A stretch of 64,000 nt of DNA, taken from assembly GCF_047495875.1 (NCBI RefSeq), contig NC_092471.1, positions 10,561,001-10,625,000 on the forward strand, in the 5' to 3' direction. A model generated the notes under the pieces. That model was not told where the DNA came from, did not search any database, and was given only the letters and a program-made list of their open reading frames with translations. The DNA is from Pithys albifrons albifrons. Its lineage: Eukaryota > Chordata > Aves > Passeriformes > Thamnophilidae. Shown here one piece after another: positions 1 to 44,719 of this stretch. Made by a program: the position numbers and the translations under genes. Numbering within the stretch: position 1 is the first letter of the stretch; each line of letters opens with the position of its first letter.

Positions 1-1018
1 GCTCTTGCTTTGAAGTTGAATGAGCAAGAAATATTTTCTGAAAATGCAAGTGTTCTGTGAAGAGAATTCATATTTGTATTTGCATGGAAATGCTTCATCT
101 TGACCGTTACCATGATATTTTCTCAGTGCTATGAAGGCACAAGGGAGGGTAGAAGAGACAAGGATAAACTTTGATTTGATCAGTTTCTGCATGTTTTCCA
201 TCCTATACTTAAATTTGGTGGTAATACAGTATCTTTTGGTTGGTGTCATGAATTCTGTCTCTTTTCATTTGAAAAGTGAGCAGAAACCAATAACTCAGTT
301 AAAAGGTTTTTTTTAAGTAGGTCACAGACAGCAGATTACACTGCTGGGGTGGGGAGGTCTAGGCTCAGTCACAGCCCTTCTCTCCCTTCTCCCCACCTGC
401 CTTCAGGCTCTGCACCCACTGCATGTGGCTCCTTCCCTGACAGGCTGTGCCCTCCTCTCCAGCTGCCCTGTGTGCCTGTGCCAGGGCAGAGGGCCCAGCT
501 GTTCAGAGTGCTGAGAACTTTTATACAACCATCATTTAATTTGTTTCTAAAAGATTTTGTTTCTTCTTTCTGTAAGTCATACTTGGTTTGGGAAATCAAA
601 TACAAAGACACCAGCCTGCTCTTCCTCACCCCCACCTGCCAAATTAAAAAACAAAGGTTAATGACTTACAGAGACTTTGTGATGTGTTAAGGGAATTGCC
701 TTGGCTGTTTTCAAGAAATTGTGCATAATCTGTTTTACCATTTAAACATGAGAAAAATCTGTGTCATACACTGTCACTAATCACATTTTTAGTTGCTGGA
801 GGATTTTGAATGAGGGAAGGAGGAAGTGGAACCTGCTGTTACTCTCCATTTTTTATTTTTTATTTTAACTTCTAATTTCATTTATATATAATTAAAATCT
901 GGTTGCTGTAAATCCAAGACCTTGTGTGTATTTGTCATGGTATGGATTGTGATTTCATTGTTTGTTTTTTAATACTTCATAATAGCCAATAAAACCTGTG
1001 TTGTGTGTGTGATTGCAG
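1..1018 (+). other. STAG2 intron (3' part), no gene seen
   Basis: This is intronic sequence upstream of the first exon in the window and ends in the acceptor GTGATTGCAG. It does not contain the STAG2 initiator exon (MIAAPEIPTD in human), so transcript 5' ends are outside the window. Short open frames on both strands look like chance. Confidence 0.8.
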
Positions 1019-34909
<33,891 letters not shown>

Positions 34910-36777
34910 TACCAGAGCAGCAAATAAATCAGTGGTGAAGTCATTTTCTAAGTGGAAGAGGAAGTTTTTCAATACAAAATTGTGGTAGATACAGTGAAAT
35001 TCTGAACAGATTTTTCTCTAAGGAGAATGACATGCTTTCAAGATCAAGTGCATTGAAGGGGCAGTTTTGTTTGCCTGAAAAAAAAGAGAAATGTAAAGGA
35101 CAAGTAAACAATTTGAGGATAAGCTACACTTTTTGTTGGGGAAAAAAATCAATATTTTATTTATGTGCTATCAGTTTATTTCCGGATCATAAGAAGTATT
35201 CCCTCTAAGTTCTAATCTAACAGTCTGAGAGGTATTTGGTACAGATTTGAGCCCCTCTCTATACATTTGCTGGCTGTACTAAATAATCATAAGCTCTGCT
35301 GGATTGCTGTTCACATCCATGAACTGAAATGGTAGATGGATTGGTTTTCTTACAGTGATAGAACCAGAAGAGTTGTCAGTATTTTCAATTAAATGCAAAC
35401 TTCAGCAACAGAAGGTTTGTATTAACTAATCATGGAAAAAAAATACATAAAGCAGAATTTTAACAGCTTTTTAATCTAAAACACATGTTTATTCCAAAAG
35501 CATCATGTTAGCCTTCTCAGAAAGGTCCATAAACTCTGAGCTACCAGAACGTAACAGATCTCACTCATGCTTGCCCATTACCAACCCTGAAAGTTTGCTT
35601 GTCCTTTAAGAAAAATGTAATGTTGTGAAATTCCTTCCAGTAGTGCCACTGTATTTTGTCTCCAAATAAAAGAAGCTTATTGTAGTATGTTTGCAGAAAA
35701 ATTCTAAACAAAAATTATACAGCTTATTAGAGTGTGGGAATAGGGATCTAAATTTTAAATAAAATTATATATATATATAAATTGGTGCTGATTTTATAAT
35801 TGCGCAGTTTGTTTAGTTTTTTCTTACTTTTAAATTCCAACTTAAAATTATGAGGTTTCAGAAATATATTGAAAGTTTAACAATGTTTAAAAATAGAAGA
35901 GCATGAGAATTCATGCTTTAAAAATGATTTTTAAATTTGTATTTTATATTGTTTTATCTATCTGTCTTTGCAAGCAGTCTTCAGGTTAAAGATACTTCTA
36001 ACAGGTTACAGTACATTTCCTCTGTATGTAAATTAGATTGGATAATAGAAATTCATAAACAACCCATAATATTCTTTGAAAGCTAAGCTTTAAACTTCGT
36101 TTTGTGTCCATTCACAAATAAATTAAATTTGGTCTAAAACAGAAAGTGGATCTATGCCATTTTGACATCGACTCATTTTGCAAGGCTTAGGCAGCTAGAC
36201 ATCATTTTAAAGGAAATATTAACTTATATTACATATGTATATTTTTTGTCAGTTGTCTCTCAGTTCTCGAGGTATATTATTTTAATCATTCCATGCCTTA
36301 ATACGCTTGCAATACAAGAATCTCCCCAGATGGGTGAATACAAAAAGGCTTCCTGTTTTTAGACTCAGAAATTAAACATTCGGCTGTGGTAGCCAAAAAC
36401 CATAGATTATCTAAAGGATCATGATAAAATATAATTATTTTACTAAGTCATGGGGTAACAACAAACTCAGAACTAGATCTGCCTAACTCATTTTACATAA
36501 ATAAATACTCTCATGTCTAAAAGTACTGCCTATATTGTTTTTCACACCACTGCATTTAACAGAACTGCTGAGAGGACTGTATATATGATTTTAAACCTAA
36601 GTTGATTTTTCTTACTCTTGAAGGAGTGTTTCTTTGTGAAAGCAGTTCTTACAGCTTTGTTTTCAACCAGCTAAAAATGTTTTATATATTTACCTTAACC
36701 TGTTGTCCTCCACATTCTATTGTCCTAATTGTACTGTTTTCTGATTTGTATTTATGTCTTGAGACAGTAACTTTTTG

Positions 36778-36789
36778 AATAAAAATAAA
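36778..36789 (+). terminator. STAG2: Likely main STAG2 polyadenylation signal (two adjacent AATAAA)
   Basis: Two abutting AATAAA hexamers, followed 15-40 bases later by a GT-rich stretch (TATGTTGTATGTTTG) that fits a downstream element. This is the best-supported cleavage site. Confidence 0.7.
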
Positions 36790-36965
36790 CCTACAGTATG
36801 TTGTATGTTTGATCTTTTTAAATCGGGGTTATGGGAGGACAGTGAAGAGAGGGGTATGAGTAATGCAAATGTTATGTTTATAGAAATCAAAATTTTTTCA
36901 TGTCTTTTAAGTGTTTGTCTCAGAGTTGGGATAATGTATGAAAAACTGCACTGTTTTATATTTGT

Positions 36966-36999
36966 AATAAATTGTACAAGTTTTTAAAATGTGAATAAA
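36966..36999 (+). terminator. STAG2: Alternative distal STAG2 polyadenylation signals
   Basis: Two AATAAA hexamers at 36966-36971 and 36994-36999. They would lengthen the 3'UTR by about 200 bases. A further AATAAA lies at 37137-37142. Confidence 0.5.
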
Positions 37000-38002
37000 G
37001 CACTAATTGGGTAATAATTTAAAGCAGAAAAGTTAATGCAATCATGATTGTTTTAAATATGCTTTAATTTGAGATAAACTTGTTAAAAGAATTAGTGTAA
37101 ATACAGAGTGAGCTTTTCAAGAGGTTAGTACCTGCAAATAAAATTTTTAAAATTTGTATAGAACTTTTACATGCCAAGAAATCAGTGGTTAATTATTTTT
37201 GTGTTACATTTTTAAAGGTGTATCAATAGCCTTTCTGTTGGTTTCTTTTTCCTATTAACTCTTATCTGACGTTACTCAGAACGCTTTTGATTCAGACATT
37301 GGAGATGCTGTACAGAGTCCAGTTGAAATACCACTAAACATGTATGTGACTTTCCATCCCTTAAATTTGTCATACACCTGGGAAACATTCTGAGCTTAAT
37401 TGGCAAGACAAGCAAAGAAATGAGGGAAAACCCTAAACATCTCTGCCCTTCCCAGTCCCTTCTCCTCAACTACTGAGCACCTCTGGCTGGGTGCTGAAAA
37501 CTCCTGTCTGGTACAAGACTTTTTAAAGCAGTAATTTTAAAATCTTCAAGTTAATACTTCTAATCCTTGCTAATGTAACTTTGGATGTTTTGGGTTGCTT
37601 TTTTATTTTTTAGTTATTATTATTGCAAGTGTTCATTCCTGTCTCTAAATCCTGCTGTAAGTTCAATAGTATCTTGTGGAAAATTGTTTTAGTAGGTTCT
37701 AAGTTTATAATGCAAGAAAAATACCTTCACTATACAATGTAAAGTCTGTTCTAGTTATACCATTTTGGTACAAAAGCCTGTAAATGAAAGAAATTTGAGT
37801 TTGGAAGAGAAATGTGGTAAAAATGTAGAAAACAGCAAGCAATTCAGAGAAAGTAAAGCCTCTCCCCTGGTTTGCCAGAGAGGCCACAGGGAAGGTATTG
37901 ACATAGAATGAATTTCAAAAGAATAGTCTCCACATATTCTGTAAAAAGTATTTCTTGATATTAAACAACCAAAGACAATATGTAAGAAGTTAGTGATTGC
38001 TG

Positions 38003-38029
38003 TTGTTTGTTTGTTTGTTTGTTTGTTTG
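38003..38029. repeat. (GTTT)n microsatellite
   Basis: Six tandem GTTT units directly visible. Confidence 0.9.
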
Positions 38030-40590
38030 GGGTTTTTTCTCCTTTGGTGTGGTGCTGATTCCTATATTTTCTTAGGGGTCATAAATCACCATCTTCTTAA
38101 TCTCAGTATAAAAATTTCCTCTTTAAAATCTGCCCCTCTCTGGTTTCCCCGTGATTTACACATACACTTGTCCTGCCATGGGATTGCAGGATACCAATCC
38201 AATTAAATTCCTACACATACTCGCTTTTTGAGGTGCTTTGATTCACAACGTTTTACTGATTTTTAACCCATAGATACATTATTTTTTTAATATCCTACTG
38301 AATATCAAGATCTTGTTCATTCTTTGAAATCTTTGTCAGAATTGTCAATTTATGCTTCAGAATTCTTTTGATAAAAACACAGATGGGTTCTTTAAAAATA
38401 ATTATTAACTCCTACTTAACTGCTTTAATACTCTTTAATGAATTTGTGATACTGAAATGTGGCTCATGCCATTGCCTCACTTTTCATAATCCAAAGCAAT
38501 TTCTAGTACTCAGATTGTTTCGTTTCACATGTATTTTTTGTCAACCAAAAAGGGATTGTATTTTTGATGGAGGTGGATGATGACACATACTCAGAAAAAA
38601 AGGTAATGTAGTACAATACTTGTCTATAATAATAATTCTTTTTTAAAGGTAACAATTCCATTGAGTTGTGCCTGTCATTTTCCTCAGCTGTCCTTCTCTC
38701 CTGTATCCTTTCTTCATGTTGCTGAGCTTTCTCGAATTTATTTCTATCATTAAATCTTAATTTTCATTTTTCTTTTAAGTTTTTACCAGCTAGACTTCGA
38801 GTCGTTACTGATTGTGTCAGTGAGTGCCTTCCAGCTAGAGATGCAGTTGCTGCTTTTTCTGGGTTTTTGTAGCTACTGCCAGATTTTATGGATGTAAATC
38901 ACAGTGGCAATACAGTGGTAAGAAACTCTTAACTGTGCCCAGAAAAATGATCCAAAGCATGTTAGAGTGGTTGGATGGCTGGCTGACAGAAAGCTCTCCC
39001 ATCCTTCCAGAGAATATGCAAAGTTCTTTAATGTCATCACACTTCCCAAACCTGATTGTGTAATTTCTGCTGAGCTTTGCTGAGCAGTTTTGGTCATTAT
39101 AATTTGTATTAACTGTTTTTTTTTCTGAAGAAGAAGCTGCAGTTACCAGCTTTAAAGTGAAATCTGTGTTCAGCCAATAACAACTTGAATTCTACACTTT
39201 GAGAAAAGCTGTTTAAAAGAACCTAATGCAGGAAAACATAAAAATAAAACCTCAGGGGCCGAGTTAGGAAGGTGGTAGTTGGTAGTTACTTTCTGAAAGC
39301 GTTCAAGTAATACAACAAGGCTTGGGAAAATTGCTTAATTAGTTTGAAGACAGTTCCTTGTCAGTTGAGGTGGGCAGTGACAGGTGAGATCAGTGCAGGT
39401 TGTTCCAAATCTAGTGGTCTGTGGGCATAGCCAGAATGATCTGGATACGTGAGCAGTGTCCCCTTTATTGCCATTCTTAGAGTGCCTTTGAGAAAGCTTT
39501 TGATTTTGTTCTTTTTCCACACCCCTACACAGTTTTATTCCTTCAGAATACTACACTGTTTGTTTCTCAGAAATTTAGCAGGTGTGGTGTCCTTGTGTTC
39601 AGTTAGCCCTTCTCTGAACTGCTCATTCAATATGTTTGACCAAACTTAAACTTTTTCCGTGGACCTTTCACTCAAAATCACCTGTAAGGTCTGTCCCCAG
39701 TGAGGCCGCAGCTCCTTGTGCCGTGGTTGAGAGCTCAGTGCCCTGGTCAGTGCTGGGGTGGGGCTGGCCCAGAGCTGTGGCCCCTGTGACAGGGTGTCCC
39801 CTCAGCCTCTGATCCTGTATTTATGTGCTGCAGTGCTGGCAGCTCCGTGTGAAACCTGATTTACCACCTTGTGGCCGCTGCAGTAAGCCCTGCGATTTGC
39901 TGCTGCTTTTTGAACAGCAGTTAAACCACAGTTCTTGAGTGATGTATGTGCCCATCATTATTTTAACACACTCTTTTCGCAGGCTTATATTCTGTTTTCT
40001 TCTGCTGAACACCAAAAGCAGAAAAGCAAACCACATCCACTTGTTTTTCATACTATGCACAAAAGCACTCAAAGATGTGGCATATCTTGTATTTAGCCTG
40101 CTCTTTGTATTGTTCATCTTAAAGCACTGAGCTGTCTTTTACACAACTGTTCTCTACGTATCAACTGACAAAACCTGTCTTTTCATTATTTCTGTTGGCA
40201 GTTTGTAATCTTTTGAATCTTGAAAAGCAGATTTTTTTCTTTTTTTGGGGTGTGTTTTTTTTAACTGAAGTCTTCCATTACAGACAAGAATCAAAGTGCT
40301 CTGTGAAACCCAGTGTGGATTAGGGAAGTGGCTTTGTTAGTGAAAACACTGTCTTGTCAGTTCTGCCTTGTCTGAGGGACTGATGGTGTTACAGTTTATG
40401 GGCTTATTGTGGAAATGCTTGTAATCAGAGAAGCTACAGATTTAGACTATCAGTCGTTTTCCTTGATTAGGAACTTCTTTTCCTTGCTCATATCAGTAGC
40501 TTGTATGTGATGAAAGCAGCTTGTTGAAGTGCCATGAAGTAAAAAGGAACAGATGTTCTATTTAAAGTTGCTTTCATTACAAATTCTCTC

Positions 40591-40614
40591 TTATTTGTTT
40601 ATTTATTTATTTTA
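40591..40614. repeat. (TTTA)n-like microsatellite
   Basis: Short imperfect run of TTTA units. Confidence 0.8.
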
Positions 40615-42754
40615 CCTTGCAATGCTTCAGCTTCTACTTCAGACTGACTTTTAGCTGCACAGGTCTGTAGCTCTCCTGGGTTGGATTTGTAGATCTGACA
40701 GAAGGGGTGCCCTCTAGAACAGAGAGACTGCCAAGGATGCAATTTCAGCTGTTTGTGTTTCCTTTTCCTGGGGTCTGTGTTGAGTTAACCAAAGAGAATA
40801 GGCTGTTTGTGTTTGTTCTGGCACACTGCTGATTTGTCACAGATTGTGACAGAGCTGCAGATATTGTGGATTTAGACAGTTTAGAAGCATCGTCTCTTCA
40901 CATGCTGTTTTTGTAGTTAACAGATTTAGGTCACTTGATCCATTAGTAAAGTTCAAAAGACATGTCTTTCAGATTTTTCTTAAATCCCTACTTGCAAGGA
41001 AAGTCAGATTTTTTTTTCTTTTTAAATTTGATTTGCTGTTCATCTCTGATTCATTTACCAGAAATGAATCATGTGTGGAGTGGCCCATAGAGCCATACCA
41101 CAGCACTCAGTGATGCAGAATCAGAACTGTGGTAACTTGGCAGGGTGAGTCTTGGGGGGGGTAACGACTCGTGTTGTACAAAACACAAACACTGCGCACA
41201 GATGACACCAGGTCTGCCTTACACAGCATGACTTGTGCCTGGAGAACAACCACGAGGGGCCCTGCCTGGCAGCTTGGCCACCATGGGCTCCCTCCTCAGG
41301 CTCTGCCTTCTTCGTGGTGTCAGACGTGTGGGTGCCCATCTTCTCTCTGAAAGAGCAATTAATTATTATTAATTATCTAATGTCACAAAGCTGACAGTGA
41401 CCTTGTCAGTCCTGTAACTCTGGGTCAGTCACCTTCTGACTCCACAGAAGATAATACCAAAAATGCTGCTTTTGCTGGTCAGTTCATTTTCAACTGCTTA
41501 GTGTGGTCAGCTTGAGCCAGGCAAATGCAGTCATGTCTTGCCTGCCTGGGGACTGAAAGAATTTAAATTTTTTTCAGAAAAACACTAAAGAAATAGAGCA
41601 ACTTGATTGTGGACTACGGCTTTCAAGGCATTGTGTTCTAGGAATGAAGAGGCAGATCTGATGCATCAGCATTAAGTAAACCTCTTACTGCTGTAGGACT
41701 CAGTGGGGAAGAGCAGTGGGGACCCACCTTCACCCACGTACATTGAAGTGGTGATTATTTTCTGAATTTCAGAACAGTCATTCGTTCTTGTAGTGAGAGA
41801 CTTTTCCTGTATGATTTTAATGTAGAGGGTGAATGTTACAGGAACTTGGCCTGAATGAGCCTTGTCTTTCAAGGCAGATACATATTGTTAAACAAAGTGA
41901 TGTTCGTGGTACAGCTGATGACAAAGAATTCGGCTTCCAAAGGGCAATACCAGCAGTTATGCAAAGTAAAGCTCAGGTTTGGTAGTACCAGGCAGCTCAA
42001 ATCTGTATTGTACTTTAAAGTGATACTTTCTAGCTTTTGCAAAGTCAAAGCACTAATTCTCTTTTCATTGTAGTGCCATCACATTTAGGGGTAAGATTTC
42101 CCTGATTTTGTATGAGAGACAGCTCTGGATAGCTAATTTGTGGTAACTTATTCATTGAATTTAGCCTCTTTGATTTGTTCAAACACTGGGTGTTTTCTCA
42201 GTTATTTCTGTTTCTGATACTCCTATTCCTAGCAGAGATTCAGGGGGTTTTTTTCTGTCACTCTTCCAAAATACAGGGAGTTTTTCTAGTTATCTTTGGT
42301 CCCTATTGTGCTTTTTTAATATATATCATTTTTGGACAACTGAGGCTTTTTAATGTGCTTTCAGCATAGTTCTTGACACCTAACACATTACTGAGTGGAG
42401 ATAACCTTCATATTGGCAGACAACTTGAGACTTCTGTGACAGCTTCTAGTCTCCAACCAGATTGAGGAAAGGTTGCAAGTAATTTTTTGACATCCAAAAT
42501 GTTGTTAAAGCAACAAAATTTTTGTTACTGTATCCAAAACAGACATAATTTTTAATAAGACTGTGAACGTCCCAGCTGAGCACCCTGTGCTGCAGCTCTG
42601 TCCCTGTCTCCATCATTTGCCCCAGCCAGGAGGAGCCTGATCCCCCAGTGCCGGGGGCTGCCCTGTCTGCCAGCCAGCACTGCCTGGTCCCTGCCCTCTC
42701 CAAGAAGGTCCTGTGCCCTGCAGAGCCTTCTGGGGGCTCTCCCAATTCCTCACA

Positions 42755-42895
42755 CCCCTCTTGGACTGGGGACCCTGCAATCAATGTGGTACTCTGGGCA
42801 TGGCCTTGCCAGAACAGAGCCCATCACACCTCCAGGTGCTGCCAGGTGGGCTGCCCTGAGGAGGGGAAGATCCTCTTTAATCCACTTAGGCCAGG
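42755..42895 (-). repeat. CR1 LINE internal 3'-region fragment (antisense)
   Basis: The plus strand CCCTCTTGGACTGGGGACCC, then TGTGGTACTCTGGGCATGGC and CTTGCCAGAACAGAG resembles the antisense CR1 consensus (CTTGAACTGGGGAGCCCAGA and GCAGTACTCCAGGTGTGGCC as I recall it). The copy is diverged. A related piece (ACCTCCCTGGCCCTGCTGAC) at about 43099 may belong to the same insertion. Confidence 0.6.
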
Positions 42896-43129
42896 ATGAA
42901 GCCATTTTTAGATTCAGCTGATTCTCACCAGGCATTCCCAGAATTATGAGGCAAATATATTTTACTGTACATTGTATTAAAAACTCATTATTTGAGAGAG
43001 TATTAAACATTCCATGTATGCTTGTTTAGTCACTTGACCTGCATGAGCAGAGGTTTTACTGCACCACAACAAGCAGAGCTGGTCTTGAGAGGTGTGGAAC
43101 CTCCCTGGCCCTGCTGACATGCAGCTGGT

Positions 43130-44260
43130 GTTCTGTCACAAGTACAGGAGGTCTTTAATGTACTAAAATTGTTTTTGCCTAATTATTTCTGGTTAACAGA
43201 TGTTTGTGTTTAAACTCCACACAGTAGCAGAGTGGAGTGGCCCTTCCCTTCCTCAGGGCTTGGCCATCAGTGTAGGCACAGCCTGGGTGTCTCTTGACTG
43301 TCGTGATGTGTTACTGCCCTGCAGGTTCACAGCTAACTCCCCTTGGGGTATTTCCCCCCTCTTTTTTTTTTCCCTCTATCACTTCATCCCTGCAGTTCTT
43401 CACAAACAAAATCTTAACAAGCACATACAAAAATGCAGAACTGCTCTTGTTGCTTTGCAGTAACAGAAAAAAAATATAAAAATCCTTTTTTCAAAGTAGG
43501 GAAAGTCATGTCAAACCACTGTGGAGTAAAGATAAAATTGGTTAACAAGACACTTCATAAAGAAGAATAATAGTGGTGAAGAGAGCAGCCTTTTTAAAGG
43601 ATACTTCAGGGCTTTTGTGGTGAGAGCAGGGCTGAGTCTTTTCCACCACGTTTTAGAAACTGTCTGTGGGGACTTTATCTCTCCCCTGTTACTTGGGCCC
43701 AGGGGTTGTCAGGGGGCACTGGGAAGGGAGCTGTGTGTGTGTGGGCTGTGTGTGTGTGGGCTGTGTGTGTAGTGTCTGACTGTTTCCCGCAGCCTCTTTC
43801 CAGTTTGAAATGCTGAACGCTCTTCTCACTGAGAGCAGCTCTGCAGAGGCTCTGACCTTTCAGCAGGTGGGGGATTACCTCTGTGTTAATGATCAGAATG
43901 GAATTACTTCTGGAGTTGAAGGGAATTAATTTATTAAAATGGGCTGAGCTCTGTGCCTTATGAAAACATTAATATGTAAAGAAAATATTAAATTACAGGA
44001 GCCTCTGATAAAAATAAAGGAGTCACAGAATGGGAAAGGGGTTGGTGTAATAGAAAAGTAAAGTAAACCATGAGATGTTTGCATGGTTTTAGTGGCTGAG
44101 AAGTTTGAGGGCAGATTGTACTTTTCAGTACTGTTGGGACGTGATTTACAGATGCTCTGATATAGATGTGTAATGGAAAGTAGTCGCTGTGGTGAAGACG
44201 GCTGTGCTGCCACTGGAGAAGGGTCAGGTAAGTGATGTTGGGCTCCTGGGGAAAGGGCCT
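43130..44260. other. Intergenic, no gene recognised; 15-bp tandem repeat
   Basis: Contains the TG-rich tandem repeat listed separately at 43730-43770. Nothing else recognised. Confidence 0.6.
43730..43770. repeat. 15-bp tandem repeat, about 2.7 copies
   Basis: Unit GCTGTGTGTGTGTGG repeated perfectly twice and then partially. Confidence 0.9.
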
Positions 44261-44262
44261 CA

Positions 44263-44705
44263 TCATTCTTCCACTTGCCCAGAAGTTTGGGGAAGGGAAT
44301 ACTTTGTCTTCAGGCTTGAGTGCAACAAAAATGTAGCTAAATTTATTCTAGAACACCAAATAGCCCAGTAGTGTATGTCGTGGTGCCTTATGCTGTACAA
44401 ATACTCTTTATCTTCCCCTTGTGGATCCCCCACTAGCCTGATAGACGCCTGTGCTTCCACAGCATAGAGCGAGCTGTGGAGCAGCGTGGCCACCTCGCTG
44501 GGCTCGAGGGTACAGGGCCCCTAGAAGGGCTTCCTTAAGAGACTTGAACCACAATACAAATTCCATATTCTCACCATCGTGCTTCTGGAGGAGTATCTGG
44601 GCTTGTTTCAGGTCCTTAAAACCTTTGTTATGGATCAGGGGAAATGAGTGCTGTCTATGCTGGTTATTCCGTTTCCAACACAGGGTCCACTTCTCAATTC
44701 TCCAG
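44263..44705 (-). pseudogene. Unrecognised coding-like block with polyadenylation signal (possible retrocopy or decayed gene)
   Basis: On the minus strand an open stretch from about 44705 reads KWTLCWKRNNQHRQHSFPLI, then HNKGFKDLKQAQILLQKHDG and FVLWFKSLKEALLGALYP. Near 44500 the coding-like signal moves to another frame reading LEPSEVATLLHSSLYAVEAQ, then RLVGDPQGEDKEYLY and HHDIHYWAIW. An AATAAA follows on the same strand at 44347-44342. I do not recognise the protein. One frameshift would be needed, so a decayed gene or retrocopy is one reading; chance is the other. Confidence 0.3.
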
Positions 44706-44719
44706 TAGAATCTCTGTCA

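Larger units (their letters stand above)
34910..37020 (+). other. STAG2: STAG2 3'UTR (about 2.1 kb, end estimated)
   Basis: AT-rich sequence following the stop with no further splice-site need. It holds many ATTTA-like and T-rich stretches and a short (AT)n run at 35767-35780. The end is estimated from the AATAAA clusters at 36778-36789 and 36966-36999. Length is in the range I recall for human STAG2. Not proven without transcript data. Confidence 0.75.
37021..42750. other. Intergenic, no gene recognised
   Basis: AT-rich sequence downstream of STAG2. It contains (GTTT)n at about 38003-38029, (TTTA)n at about 40591-40615 and T-rich/G-rich runs near 40233-40262. Open frames are all short and unrecognised. 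No SH2D1A exon, the next gene in mammals, could be found. Confidence 0.65.

Noticed and set aside
38780..38818. Possible 39-bp micro-exon with TTTTAAG acceptor and GTGAGT-like donor
   Set aside because: It joins no known frame, has no partner exons, and signals this short occur by chance.
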